Notes: generated from the sequence alone by a model not told the origin. Shown: positions 1-13,295, counted from the first letter of the stretch. The stretch: 64,000 bases of DNA from Prunella strophiata (GCA_036583965.1 JAZBQD010000015.1:21791310-21855309), one strand, 5' to 3'. Numbers and translations: made by a program.

Positions 1-1473
1 GAAAAAATAAATCCTCTCAGTAATCTGTTCAATACCTTTATCCCCAAGAAAAATGAAAATCATGTGGCAGTCAGCATTCCTAGGATTCTTTCTAGTTTTG
101 TTTTATTTTTCAATTTAAAATTTTTATTTTCTCTGCTGTAGACTATTTCAGCTGGAGAAACAAAGAAAAACGCAGTGAATATATGTGGGCCATGGCTAGA
201 GTATTTTCTCTTTGCCTTCTTTCCTTTTGGAAAAGCCTCAAAGTTTTGTGAGTTACACATCAACAGAAGAAAATGAAATACATTTTCCTCTATAAACTTA
301 TTTAGAGAGATTTTTTTTTCAAATTATCTTTTCTTATTAAAGTAAATTAGCAAGCTGTTAACATATCTGGTTAGTAATTGCCAAATTAATACAGATCTTT
401 CAGCTGTAATTACAAACTGCACTTCACCCTTACCATGACATTAGTGTACGTATTTAGTACATTTCATAACCCATCCTGCCATGAGCATGCTTTTATACAG
501 AATAATTAAAATACTCAGAATAAATTACTTCTGCTGTTTCTTTGAGCCCTTCAGTGCTTCTGTGCAGGTATCATTTAGTGGAGGATGGAAAGGCAGAGGA
601 CATTGACCAGGTGATCGAGACAACAGGTACAGCATAAAGAGGTTTCTCCTGATACTTTCAGCAGATGTGTGCTGGCTCTGTGGTGGCACAGACAATGCTC
701 AGCCCACAACCTGCTCTCCTCTCTGCAGTCACACAGAATATAAATCTATGCAAAAACCATGGATGCTGCATGGATTTTGTTACTCTGCAGGCAGAGTAAC
801 AACAACAGGTCATAACTCAAGAATATAGGAAAGAAATGCAGTAAAATGAAATGCAAACAACTTTTTTGGATCTGCCTTCAAGACGTGTCTTTCTGGAGAG
901 GACAATTCCTGTAACTGCAGCATTCAGGTTCTTACAGAAGTGTTTCCAAACCTTCCTTGGAGCAAAGAGCTAAATATGCTGAATATGGAAACAAGTTTGT
1001 TTACTTCTACTGAATAGCAAGGATATTCTTATGGAATATCCTGCAAATACACCTTGCTCACAAAATTAGTCTGCTGTGACTTGAGCCAATTAAAGCCACA
1101 GGAACATTGCCGATGCTGCACACTATGTCGGGATGGATTTTGTAAGAAAAAGGAAGGATAGTGGGGTCAAATATTGCTAGCTCATTATTCTTTTAAAGAA
1201 GGAAAGAAAGGGCACTAGAGTGGCAAGGTACTACACAAAAAGACCAACAGCAGTACGTGTCTGGAAATTAAACAAACAAACAAAAAAAAAGCCTGCGGAG
1301 CGCAGCGGAAGGGAGTTAGGCATTCATTCACAGAACACCAGTTTCGAAGCCATCACTCACGGGGCGCAGTTCCCTCCACTGCGCGGCAGAATGCTGCACA
1401 CGAGGTCGGATGGGAAAGAGGAAGGCGGGGTCAGAGCCTGGCTCCTACTGAATCCCAAAGAGGGACAGAGAGT
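1..1473. other. Gene-free flank, AT-rich
   Basis: No exon with splice sites, no RNA gene and no clear repeat was recognised here. The first kilobase is AT-rich and passes abruptly into the GC-rich minisatellites that follow. Small open frames in this stretch have no recognisable protein content. Confidence 0.5.
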
Positions 1474-3565
1474 GCGGGCATCCCCAAGAGCTCTGCGGGC
1501 ATCCCCAAAGAGCTCTGCGGGCATCCCCAGAGAGCTCTGCGGGCATCCCCAGAGAGCTCTGCGGGCATCCCCAAAGAGCTCTGCGGGCATCCCCAAAGAG
1601 CTCTGCGGGCATCCCCAGAGAGCTCTGCCGGCATCCCCAAAGAGCTCTGCGGGCATCCCCAAAGAGCTCTGCGGGCATCCCCAAAGAGCTCTGCGGGCAT
1701 CCCCAGAGAGCTCTGCCGGCATCCCCAAAGAGCTCTGCGGGCATCCCCAGAGAGCTCTGCGGGCATCCCCAAAGAGCTCTGCCGGCATCCCCAAAGAGCT
1801 CTGCCGGCATCCCCAAAGAGCTCTGCGGGCATCCCCAGAGAGCTCTGCCGGCATCCCCAAAGAGCTCTGCCGGCATCCCCAAAGAGCTCTGCGGGCATCC
1901 CCAGAGAGCTCTGCCGGCATCCCCAAAGAGCTCTGCCGGCATCCCCAAAGAGCTCTGCCGGCATCCCCAGAGAGCTCTGCGGGCATCCCCAAAGAGCTCT
2001 GCGGGCATCCCCAGAGAGCTCTGCCGGCATCCCCAAAGAGCTCTGCGGGCATCCCCAGAGAGCTCTGCGGGCATCCCCAAAGAGCTCTGCCGGCATCCCC
2101 AAAGAGCTCTGCCGGCATCCCCAAAGAGCTCTGCGGGCATCCCCAGAGAGCTCTGCCGGCATCCCCAAAGAGCTCTGCGGGCATCCCCAAAGAGCTCTGC
2201 CGGCATCCCCAAAGAGCTCTGCGGGCATCCCCAGAGAGCTCTGCCGGCATCCCCAAAGAGCTCTGCCGGCATCCCCAAAGAGCTCTGCCGGCATCCCCAA
2301 AGAGCTCTGCGGGCATCCCCAGAGAGCTCTGCCGGCATCCCCAGAGAGCTCTGCCGGCATCCCCAAAGAGCTCTGCCGGCATCCCCAAAGAGCTCTGCCG
2401 GCATCCCCAAAGAGCTCTGCGGGCATCCCCAAAGAGCTCTGCGGGCATCCCCAAAGAGCTCTGCCGGCATCCCCAAAGAGCTCTGCCGGCATCCCCAAAG
2501 AGCTCTGCCGGCATCCCCAAAGAGCTCTGCCGGCATCCCCAAAGAGCTCTGCGGGCATCCCCAGAGAGCTCTGCCGGCATCCCCAAAGAGCTCTGCCGGC
2601 ATCCCCAAAGAGCTCTGCGGGCATCCCCAAAGAGCTCTGCGGGCATCCCCAGAGAGCTCTGCCGGCATCCCCAAAGAGCTCTGCCGGCATCCCCAAAGAG
2701 CTCTGCCGGCATCCCCAAAGAGCTCTGCCGGCATCCCCAAAGAGCTCTGCCGGCATCCCCAAAGAGCTCTGCCGGCATCCCCAAAGAGCTCTGCGGGCAT
2801 CCCCAAAGAGCTCTGCGGGCATCCCCAAAGAGCTCTGCCGGCATCCCCAAAGAGCTCTGCCGGCATCCCCAAAGAGCTCTGCGGGCATCCCCAAAGAGCT
2901 CTGCGGGCATCCCCAGAGAGCTCTGCGGGCATCCCCAAAGAGCTCTGCGGGCATCCCCAGAGAGCTCTGCCGGCATCCCCAAAGAGCTCTGCGGGCATCC
3001 CCAAAGAGCTCTGCCGGCATCCCCAGAGAGCTCTGCGGGCATCCCCAAAGAGCTCTGCGGGCATCCCCAAAGAGCTCTGCGGGCATCCCCAAAGAGCTCT
3101 GCGGGCATCCCCAAAGAGCTCTGCCGGCATCCCCAAAGAGCTCTGCCGGCATCCCCAGAGAGCTCTGCGGGCATCCCCAGAGAGCTCTGCGGGCATCCCC
3201 AGAGAGCTCTGCGGGCATCCCCAAAGAGCTCTGCGGGCATCCCCAGAGAGCTCTGCGGGCATCCCCAGAGAGCTCTGCCGGCATCCCCAAAGAGCTCTGC
3301 CGGCATCCCCAAAGAGCTCTGCCGGCATCCCCAAAGAGCTCTGCGGGCATCCCCAGAGAGCTCTGCGGGCATCCCCAGAGAGCTCTGCGGGCATCCCCAA
3401 AGAGCTCTGCGGGCATCCCCAGAGAGCTCTGCCGGCATCCCCAAAGAGCTCTGCGGGCATCCCCAGAGAGCTCTGCCGGCATCCCCAAAGAGCTCTGCGG
3501 GCATCCCCAAAGAGCTCTGCCGGCATCCCCAAAGAGCTCTGCCGGCATCCCCAAAGAGCTCTGCG
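1474..3565 (+). repeat. Minisatellite A, 22-bp unit, about 95 copies
   Basis: About 2.09 kb of head-to-tail units, each reading approximately GCGGGCATCCCCAAAGAGCT plus CT. Two positions vary between units: CCCCAAAG or CCCCAGAG, and GCGGGC or GCCGGC. Each unit contains the 8-bp palindrome AGAGCTCT, and the GCCGGC variant is also a palindrome. The first unit is one base short. Because 22 is not a multiple of three, three units make a 22-residue peptide period, and stop-free frames run across the array. I read it as a GC-rich variable-number tandem repeat and not as a coding region. Confidence 0.95.
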
Positions 3566-5445
3566 AGCCTCCCCCGGCCATGGAGCCACCCCCGGCCATG
3601 GAGCCTCCCCCGGCCATGGAGCCTCCCCCGGCCATGGAGCCACCCCCGGCCATGGAGCCTCCCCCGGCCATGGAGCCACCCCCGGCCATGGAGCCACCCC
3701 CGGCCATGGAGCCTCCCCCGGCCATGGAGCCTCCCCCGGCCATGGAGCCACCCCCGGCCATGGAGCCTCCCCCGGCCATGGAGCCACCCCCGGCCATGGA
3801 GCCTCCCCCGGCCATGGAGCCACCCCCGGCCATGGAGCCTCCCCCGGCCATGGAGCCTCCCCCGGCCATGGAGCCTCCCCCGGCCATGGAGCCACCCCCG
3901 GCCATGGAGCCTCCCCCGGCCATGGAGCCTCCCCCGGCCATGGAGCCTCCCCCGGCCATGGAGCCACCCCCGGCCATGGAGCCTCCCCCGGCCATGGAGC
4001 CTCCCCCGGCCATGGAGCCACCCCCGGCCATGGAGCCTCCCCCGGCCATGGAGCCACCCCCGGCCATGGAGCCACCCCCGGCCATGGAGCCTCCCCCGGC
4101 CATGGAGCCTCCCCCGGCCATGGAGCCTCCCCCGGCCATGGAGCCTCCCCCGGCCATGGAGCCTCCCCCGGCCATGGAGCCTCCCCCGGCCATGGAGCCT
4201 CCCCCGGCCATGGAGCCTCCCCCGGCCATGGAGCCTCCCCCGGCCATGGAGCCTCCCCCGGCCATGGAGCCTCCCCCGGCCATGGAGCCTCCCCCGGCCA
4301 TGGAGCCTCCCCCGGCCATGGAGCCTCCCCCGGCCATGGAGCCTCCCCCGGCCATGGAGCCTCCCCCGGCCATGGAGCCTCCCCCGGCCATGGAGCCTCC
4401 CCCGGCCATGGAGCCTCCCCCGGCCATGGAGCCTCCCCCGGCCATGGAGCCTCCCCCGGCCATGGAGCCTCCCCCGGCCATGGAGCCTCCCCCGGCCATG
4501 GAGCCTCCCCCGGCCATGGAGCCTCCCCCGGCCATGGAGCCTCCCCCGGCCATGGAGCCTCCCCCGGCCATGGAGCCTCCCCCGGCCATGGAGCCACCCC
4601 CGGCCATGGAGCCTCCCCCGGCCATGGAGCCTCCCCCGGCCATGGAGCCTCCCCCGGCCATGGAGCCTCCCCCGGCCATGGAGCCTCCCCCGGCCATGGA
4701 GCCTCCCCCGGCCATGGAGCCACCCCCGGCCATGGAGCCTCCCCCGGCCATGGAGCCTCCCCCGGCCATGGAGCCTCCCCCGGCCATGGAGCCACCCCCG
4801 GCCATGGAGCCTCCCCCGGCCATGGAGCCTCCCCCGGCCATGGAGCCTCCCCCGGCCATGGAGCCTCCCCCGGCCATGGAGCCTCCCCCGGCCATGGAGC
4901 CTCCCCCGGCCATGGAGCCTCCCCCGGCCATGGAGCCTCCCCCGGCCATGGAGCCTCCCCCGGCCATGGAGCCTCCCCCGGCCATGGAGCCTCCCCCGGC
5001 CATGGAGCCTCCCCCGGCCATGGAGCCTCCCCCGGCCATGGAGCCTCCCCCGGCCATGGAGCCACCCCCGGCCATGGAGCCACCCCCGGCCATGGAGCCT
5101 CCCCCGGCCATGGAGCCACCCCCGGCCATGGAGCCTCCCCCGGCCATGGAGCCTCCCCCGGCCATGGAGCCACCCCCGGCCATGGAGCCTCCCCCGGCCA
5201 TGGAGCCACCCCCGGCCATGGAGCCTCCCCCGGCCATGGAGCCACCCCCGGCCATGGAGCCACCCCCGGCCATGGAGCCTCCCCCGGCCATGGAGCCTCC
5301 CCCGGCCATGGAGCCTCCCCCGGCCATGGAGCCACCCCCGGCGATGGAGCCTCCCCCGGCCATGGAGCCTCCCCCGGCCGCCACCCCCGGCCATGGAGCC
5401 TCCCCCGGCCATGGAGCCTCCCCCGGCCATGGAGCCTCCCCCGGC
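3566..5445 (+). repeat. Minisatellite B, 18-bp unit, about 104 copies
   Basis: About 1.88 kb of an 18-bp unit reading CCCCCGGCCATGGAGCCT, abutting minisatellite A. The last base of the unit is T or A. Both variants are scattered through the edges, while roughly 4.08-4.58 kb is a long run of identical T-type units. Near the right end the pattern degenerates (a GCGATGG variant near 5341 and a shortened unit near 5380). Each unit carries the palindrome CCATGG, and on the minus strand a run of five G per 18 bp. The unit is a multiple of three, so it reads as MEPPPA repeats in one frame, but nothing suggests that it is translated. Confidence 0.95.
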
Positions 5446-8400
5446 GCTCTGCCCCGGGCGCATTTCTGCGCTGTGCCAGGGAGCCGCAAGGTGTGAGCAG
5501 GCAGCCGGCGGGACGGGACTGCAGGTGCGTGTGCCCCAGAGTTTAACCCTGGGGGTGTGCTCGTAAACCTCGCTGGCAAGCTTTGAGCGACGATAGTATC
5601 GAATAGAGGAGACCCGTAACCCGGGAAAGAGGGTCCAGGTCTGGGCAGGAGTATTTGACGGACTTGGAGGCCACGCCGGTGTTTGGCGGTCCGTGAGTGT
5701 GGCTGAGACTGAGGGTGTGGGGTGTCTGTAGGGAACCCCAGGCCGGAGCCGGGGAGAGGAGCAGCAGGGCTGGGTTGTCTGCACTGACTGTTCGTGGTTT
5801 GGGCACCCCGGGGGTGTGCTCGTACTCACACAGGAGCCGCAGCCCGCTGCCAGCCCTCCCTGCACACAGCAACAGCTGCGGGATGCACCCGTGGGACGGA
5901 GAGCGACAGACAGACCCCTGCTGGGGTCTCAGCAACTCGCAGGCAAAAAGGAACCCCTGGTTTGCAGAGTCCTCTGGGTTCAGTGGCCACCTGCAACATC
6001 CTTGCCTGAAAGGTAAAATAAAGATAATATTTTATATTTGCATATAGGCAAATCAACAAATGTCTAGAAAAGCTGAGGTGGTCTAAAAACTTCCCAGAGT
6101 AAGAATGAAGAATCTTTGCCACACATTTGCTTGCATGAACAGATAATGTATTTATTGCACCCAAGACATAACTTGAATGAGTCAAATTTAGACTAATCAC
6201 ATGTTTTTCTAAATTAACTTTTTTTTATCCACCCAGAAATTTATTCAGACAAATCATATTGTATTTGGACATTTGTCCAGGATTTGTGATGTTCCACAGC
6301 CAAGGTAGAGCAGTAGCAATAACTCCAATAATTTCTGCAATAGTTTCTGCTTCCTTGGTTTGAATTAATTTTCAGGATGCTTTTGAAAACAACAGAAAAA
6401 AAAAATCCACTGTAGGCTCTATAGATTTCTATGTGGCTATATGTAGGATTACTAGAGAGACATTAGACACTTGAAATGCTGGTAGCTTTAGGATTAGCAA
6501 AACATGTTGCTCTGTGACAACAAAAGCAGAAGTGCAACAAAAGGCTTAGCAACCTAAACATTAATTTCAGAAATATTTAGCATTCATGCTGCTGGTGTGA
6601 AATCCTGACTGCTGTGGTGGGAGCAAGGTCAGTTCCTGACACAGCATGTGGGGATTCCCTGTACAGCACAGATGAAGACACCCAGGCATCCTGGCTGCTC
6701 TGCTCTGCTGCCACAGGTAGGAGACAGAAATGTCTGTGACTCTGAAGCTGAGGAAGCCTGACATGCCAGGAAACATACTTGATATCCCACCTTTCTTCTG
6801 TGATCTTTCAAAGAATAAAGTAAGGAGGATGGATCACCAGGACAGACTCACCAAACACTGGGCATTGAGGAAAACAAAAAAGGGCAGGCTACATTCAGTT
6901 CATTCTCTTGCCTGCAGAGCTTTGTATCTGCTTCCCTCCCTGTCCTAACCAAAGGGTGAGCTGTGTGGAGTGCACCTACCATCCAGCTTACTGACACAGC
7001 AGAGAAAGGAATTCAAGGTTTACAAGGCCAGAGGGAGGGAGCAGAGTCAGCCTGTGTTGGCAGCAAGGCTCACCGGGGGTGCTCTGTACTTCATGTTCTT
7101 TAAACAGGCCTTGGATAGGACACAGAAATAGAAATGAGAACCCAAGGGCCATTTGCAGGTGACTCCCACAAACACTAATTAACAATGTCATCGTGGTCTT
7201 CCCTCCTCCTGCGTGAAGAAGTGGCATCTTTTCAGCAGGGAGACTGGACATAAGAGAGCCAGTGCTGGACACAGGCAGGGCCACGCCGGGACAGGGCTGC
7301 ACCTCAGCATTTGGGCTGGACTGCCAGGCCAGGCCAGGCTTGGACAACGTGTGCCCTCTGCAGAGCACTCAGCACAAACACATCTCCCCGGGACAACCAC
7401 ACGCTGCCTCTCTGCCCCTGTCCTACCTTCTGGGAGCACAGGATTGTACAGACCTCGTGCAGAGTCCCAAAGAAATTCATGCAAGTGATACAGTGGCTGC
7501 AGCCATGATGTTGGCAGGTGAAAATTCTTGGTAGGTTTTCCATCCCATCCCTTCCCTTGGCAGGGCACCTCTCCACTGACTCTCTGCCTCTCTAATCCAA
7601 ACCACCGGGGTACTGCCCCAACTGAAGGCAGTACCAAAGTAGCTAAAAAAAACCCCCAAACCTTTAAGACCAAATAAACTAAACATTTTATTGAACTAGG
7701 TTTTTTATTCAGGAATAAAAATTGGGAAATTAAAATTAAATGTAAACTATGAGTATTCAGGGATAACTGCATATCCAGAGGTATAGCAGCAAATACCTAT
7801 GACCTTGTATATGCAATCAGCAATACACTTCCAAATACAAACTTCATTAGTTTCTCTTCAAGGCCCTGATAATTTTTAAGTTCTCCAGGCCAGTACTATA
7901 TGACCAAAATTGTTACACTCATTCAAGAGCTCACTAGCTGTCAGGATTTTTGAGTATTTTAGATATTATTCCTACTGCAGTTATTAAATTTATATCTATT
8001 TTCTGATAGTCCCAAATCCTCTGACTTTCTAAATAACAGTGACTTTTAAAAACATTATGTTAATCAAGAGTTTTCTTTTTGATGAGTTCTTGTCTCAGCT
8101 CTTTGGGTACAAAACGACCAGTACCTAAACAAGTAATACAATATTATAAATTGTTTATTGTGTCAGGTAATTCAGGCCAAATGTTTCACTGATCCAAATA
8201 TTTGTAGGTCCATTGAAGGCTGTTCTGTGATGCTGATTTATGAACTGCAGAGAGCTGCCTTCTGAAACAGCTATCTTTGTTTTGCCTGGGATAGCAATGA
8301 CCTTGAAACTTAGCTCCTAGTACATGCCTTGTAATTTCCTGGAAAGGAGGCAATCTGAAGATTTTCTCATCAAACTAATCACTGTCTTTAGAAATCTGCA

Positions 8401-8690
8401 CCTTTGGATTTCTGCCAAATACAATGCGGCCCTTAGAAAATGCAGTTTCTCATTGTGCTGGCACTGGATTTAAAATGGCTACACATATAGGTATAAAAAT
8501 GTATGTATTTATACATGTATATATTTATGTATGTGCATACACACACACTTCTTAGCATGCTTTTATTGGCTGAAAATCTATCCATGTCTGCAGATATCCA
8601 GGTATTCACAACAGACAGGATTTAACCTCAGGGTTTTCCCTGTTCCCTAATGAGATAACCTTTCTGTACTTGACCCATTTTCCTCCACAA
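5446..8690. other. Gene-free stretch after the minisatellites
   Basis: No gene was recognised. The first 500 bp remains GC-rich. It holds a 15-bp direct repeat, GGGGGTGTGCTCGTA, at about 5550-5564 and 5810-5824. The remainder is ordinary mixed-composition sequence. Short open frames on both strands lack splice context and recognisable domains. Confidence 0.45.
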
Positions 8691-8693
8691 CTC

Positions 8694-8739
8694 CTTTCTT
8701 TCTTTCCTTCTTTCTTTCTTTCTTTCCTTCCTTCCTTTC
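8694..8739 (+). repeat. (CTTT)n/(CCTT)n microsatellite
   Basis: A pyrimidine-only run of CTTT and CCTT tetranucleotides. A weaker TATG/CA-rich stretch lies just upstream at about 8480-8550. Confidence 0.85.
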
Positions 8740-11700
8740 TCATAGTAAAACTACTTCAGGGGTGGCTGAAGAAAGGTTTTAATTTAGATCTAGTGGACCT
8801 GTGCCTTAGTGGGATTCTAAATTCCCAGTAATCTGAAACAAAGAGCTGCATTTGTCTGCCTGGCAGTACAGGGGATAGTTCAGTGCACAACCCTGTGAAA
8901 ATCAGATGAACATGTTTGCATTTGCTGTAAATGCAATGATTATCAGGGAACACAATCTGTCACTTTTAATAGCCTTGATGTGCAAAACTAGAGAACAATG
9001 GCTGCAGGTGTTCACACAACATTGTTGTGTAATTGTGCAGAAACTTGACCAGACTATAAAACAAAGCAGGACTGTATTTTTTGCATATTTTCATCCTAAT
9101 AAAAAAATATGTTCTCTTCATATTGGTAAAATAAAGATGTAGGCCTAGCTTGTCAGAAGATCAGTCTTCTTTTTTGAGTTGAATCTCCTCATTCAGGGTC
9201 AGCATGTGACCTGTGGCACCTGAAGGATGGCTATGGACACGCTGTCCCTCTTGCAGTGGCTTTAGCACAGGTTACAATTTGAAATCCCCCCAGTCACACC
9301 ACACATTTACTGGAGCTTTCCTGATGATGGGTGAGGACCTGTTACCATCTCAGGCACCTGGCAGCTCTGACAAGGAGCAAGTGCTGAGTTCTACACATTG
9401 CCTAAACACAGGGGAAGGGGCTAAGCAGGGGTACAGCTTCAGATGTTCCTCTGCATCCCTGGCTGCCAGAGTGATCCCCACATTCTCTGAGGATCAGCAG
9501 TGCTGCCACTTCAGCTTTATAAAGACCTCAGAAGTTCAGACAATTTAACAGAATGATCCATCCCAGACTGTACCATAGAGTGCCCATGTACTGCTCATTT
9601 TTCAGACTTCAGAAGGATTTTTTCTCATTCTTATTTCCAACCTTTTCTCTCAGTTAACTATACACTGTTTACAACAGCACACATAATTAGCACACATACC
9701 TCATTTTACTGTTCATTGAATTTTCCAATGAGTAATAAGAAAAGCTGATGATATTATTACTACTGCATTTGTGGGGGCACTGCTTGGGGTTCTATAACAC
9801 AGAGAAGAAGTTGCTTAGGGATTTCTCTGCAGAAGGCATGCTGATTGGATGAACCCACATACGCAGTATGTCCAGTGCTGATTCCTTGCAGCCAAACTGC
9901 TGCAAGGGAGCCCACAGGTGACACTGGCCAGCTCCATGAACTTGCTTGTCTGTCCCCAGGTATGTGTAACCCTGCCACCACGGCTTGTTTGCTGAAACAC
10001 TGGCACCTGCTGCTGCAGGAGACTCCCCTGATGCTTTAGGATTTTAGCTTTTATATTTTTCATATTTTTGTAATCCTGCAATTCTTTAGTGTATAACTCT
10101 AAACTCCATATAAAGTGTCAGCTACTGTCTTCCCATCTTGGTCAGACAAAAAAATTCCTTTCTAGGCCTGGGAATCAAGGACACCTTTCTGTCTCTGGCC
10201 TCAAGAAATGTAAAACAAAAGTGAGTTGGGAGGGGAGCAAACTTGGGGTAAATGACTTCATTATCTGAAGCTGTAATTGGAAGATTAACCCCCAATATGA
10301 AAATGAACCAAACTGATAAAAGTATGAAAACCTGTGACCTATCATCCATTTTTTTGGGTGTAGCCTCTGGGTGGATTTTGTCTGCCTGAAGTGTGCCTGA
10401 AGGCCCTTCAGTAAATATAACTGCTTTTTATACCCTTAATTTTGTCTGGCCTGTTTTTAATTAATCCCAACAAGGCATCACCCTGACTTCCCTTTTTTAG
10501 ATACACTAAGTTGGTTTAATTCATCAAGAATGAAGTTCCTTTCTAATTTTTGGGATAGGTCAGTGTTCCACCACTGACTTTTCTCATAGTGCTCTCACTC
10601 TTCTACCTCTTCACACCTCTAACTGGTACTTTCTTACACAACCTTGTCAGCATTTTAGTGGGGAAAAGTGGTGAAAGAACTTCAAAACCACTGCTCTCTG
10701 GATTAAGTTCTCCCTCTGTGTTGGAAACCCTGCTCCTGCCTTCTCACCAGGCAAGCACAGAATTAGGGCAGGGTGAGGAGTGGTCCTGCTTTCCCCAAGT
10801 ACTCTGCATTTCCTGCATGCTCATCTCCACTGCCAAACTGAGCCCCAGCCTGCAGAGACCCAGAGGCAGAGCAACACCTGGCTCAGCCTGAGAAGGAGCT
10901 GACCTCCCTGGCTGAGCATGGTGGGGCAGGCAGGGGGCTGGAGGAGACCACAGTGCCTGCTGTTGGTGCTGGGAGAAGTAGCACTGCTGTTCCTGAGGCT
11001 GCCAGCTGCTCCCTGGGTCACTCCATCTTGAGACTTTGTTTGTTGGAGATAGGGACATTGTCTGCTGCTTCCCTGCATTCTATTTCTGCTGTAACATGGC
11101 CTCATTGTGGAGGGGAGCTCAAGGTCCCTGAGGGTGCCTGGGTGCCAAACTCTCCCTGATGTGCCGTCCCCCATTCCTTAATTCTCAAGCAGCTGCTGTC
11201 AAGGCCCATGCACTCCCAGCTGCTGTTTTTAACAAAACAGTGGCTGTATAATATTAAGGAATTTTGGTGGGGCCAAAGCCTTTTCTTTCTTCTAGTGTAA
11301 TTTTCATCTGATTTGGACTGGCCCTTTGTCTTCATAAAGGACATTTTATGGACCACAGATTCCCAGGAGAGGCCTTCACAGAAGGGAGATTTAGGGGGCT
11401 GAGAGACAATAGTGCCCATTTCTGCATGTATTCCCACCACCTCCAACCCAATCCTTATTCCACCTAGATTTAGGGACAGAATTTGGAGTCCAATGCCAAA
11501 AGTGTCTATCAGAAAGTTCCTTTGGAAATGCAGAGATTTTTTTAAAGCACATTACTAGAAAGAAGTAGTTTTATAAACAGCTAAGGAAAGTGGCTCTCTC
11601 CTAACATGAGAGGAGGCAGCAAGGGTATCCTTGGAAACAGCTCCCTCTCCCGGAGCCATGCATGGCTCCCGCATCTTACAAGGCAACATAAAACCTGGAA

Positions 11701-13295
11701 TAGTCCAAGGAATGGCACCGAGGACTTCACGAGGCCCACTGAGCTTTATACTCCCTTGTCAGTAACTTCAACAAGGACAAAAGATGAATGTTTCACCAGA
11801 GTAAAAGTAGAAAGAGTTAAAGCAAAGTCACAGCTTGATGGGGAATAACAGCAATGCACCTGAGGGCTGGGACAAGGGGAAAAGAGGAACAGGAAAAGAA
11901 AGAGACATAGAATGGTGTTTACTTTTCAGTTGCCAAAGAAAAGTTTGAAGTATACTTCAAAATTGATTTAACTCATACTCTGTAAAGCGATAGAAACTTT
12001 TTTCTAATAAAAGATATGGGACTATAGAGACACATCAAAATATAACATTTTTTATATTATTATTTATATACTACATGTATCATTTATATGCTTAACAGAG
12101 ACATTATTCTCAGAGAATTTTACCCTTAGAGACGGACCAATGTCAGAGTTTCATTTGTGATATTTCAGCTCCACTTAAGTTTGGTAACATTTTTTCCAAC
12201 ATACCTTTGTCTCAGTTTAGGTTTAGATGTTAATTTAGATGCTTAAACTCATCTGTCAAAACCCAAGGTTTTTATGCAGAAAAAAAATGATTGGGATGAG
12301 GGTTTGCATTTTGACCAAAGGCTGCCTGTCACTGAGAAGGTTATCCTGTTGGAAATATTTTGGTTAGGTCTGTGATCATACATCAGAAAAAGCTACCATG
12401 GAGGTAGCCATGGAGAAGGGCATAGCAGTATATTGCTATAAATTATTTCCCTTATATAGAAATAATATCTATTAACATAAGCACACTAGAATAACTGAAT
12501 GCCACATGTTTTGTGTTGGCTTCTTAGTTTGTTGCTCCATATTCCATATTGATAAATGCATCACACTTCCTAAGGCCAACAAGCCCAACACTTTGCATGG
12601 CAATGCTTGTGCTAACCTGGGCGAGTCTAGCAAAGCTCCTATGTTGGTTCTGTAATTTCATTTAAAATGCACGTACTGGGATGTCTTTCTGGTGCAGTGT
12701 CTCAAGAGCATAAAGTCACACCAGCAGCAAACCTGTTGTCCTGTGGCTGGATCCCTGAGCATCCTCTAGGGGGATGTCACAGGCAACCTCTGCAACTCAG
12801 AGCATCCACACTCATCCCTGCAGCTGAGCTGCTGCTGCTCTCTGCTCCTCCCTGCGCCAGGCCTGGGGTGCTTGTTCCGGGACGGACAGCACTGTGGGAT
12901 CGAGAACAAAAGTCCTCAGCCTGAAAATGGGAGCTTCATGCCGCGGCCCTGGTCCCAAGCAGCGCAGTGTGTGTGTGCTCAGCGAGACAGCTGTCAGGCT
13001 GCTGGTTTCCAGAGTGCAGGGGGCAGGAGTGCACTGTCACTCCGGCACAGCCAGGGACTGAGGCCTGCACAGCTGGCGGGAGTGCAGAGCCATCGCCCGG
13101 CAAGCCCGGGAGCTGCGCTGAGGGCACCGCAGCTGAACCTCTAACACAGGCAGAGTCGGGCCCGAGTCTGTTCCCAAGCTCAGGGGCTGGTTTCATGCAA
13201 GAGCCCAGTCTGTCTGTGTGCTCGGGCTGTCCCGGGGCTGTATCCCACCGGGACAGGCTGTTCATGCGGGACTGGGGGCCTGCCAGGGGCTGCCG
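8740..13295. other. Gene-free stretch upstream of the CR1 fragment
   Basis: No gene, RNA gene or clear transposon was recognised. Composition changes from AT-rich (11.9-12.6 kb) to GC-richer (12.7-13.3 kb). In human the neighbour on this side of RPL30 is ERICH5. I could not recognise it here. Confidence 0.4.

Noticed and set aside
1474..5445. Possible CRISPR-like array
   Set aside because: The units are directly contiguous with no unique spacers, and the genome is vertebrate. It is a minisatellite.
3580..5496. A 638-codon MEPPPA-repeat frame
   Set aside because: It is the in-frame reading of the 18-bp satellite, with ATG in every unit. Conservation and transcription evidence are absent, and a minisatellite explains it fully.
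1220..5566. Very long open frames (over 1,200 codons) on both strands across the minisatellites
   Set aside because: They exist only because short tandem units without stop codons repeat about 200 times. Several frames on opposite strands are open at once. There is no splice context, start context or recognisable domain.
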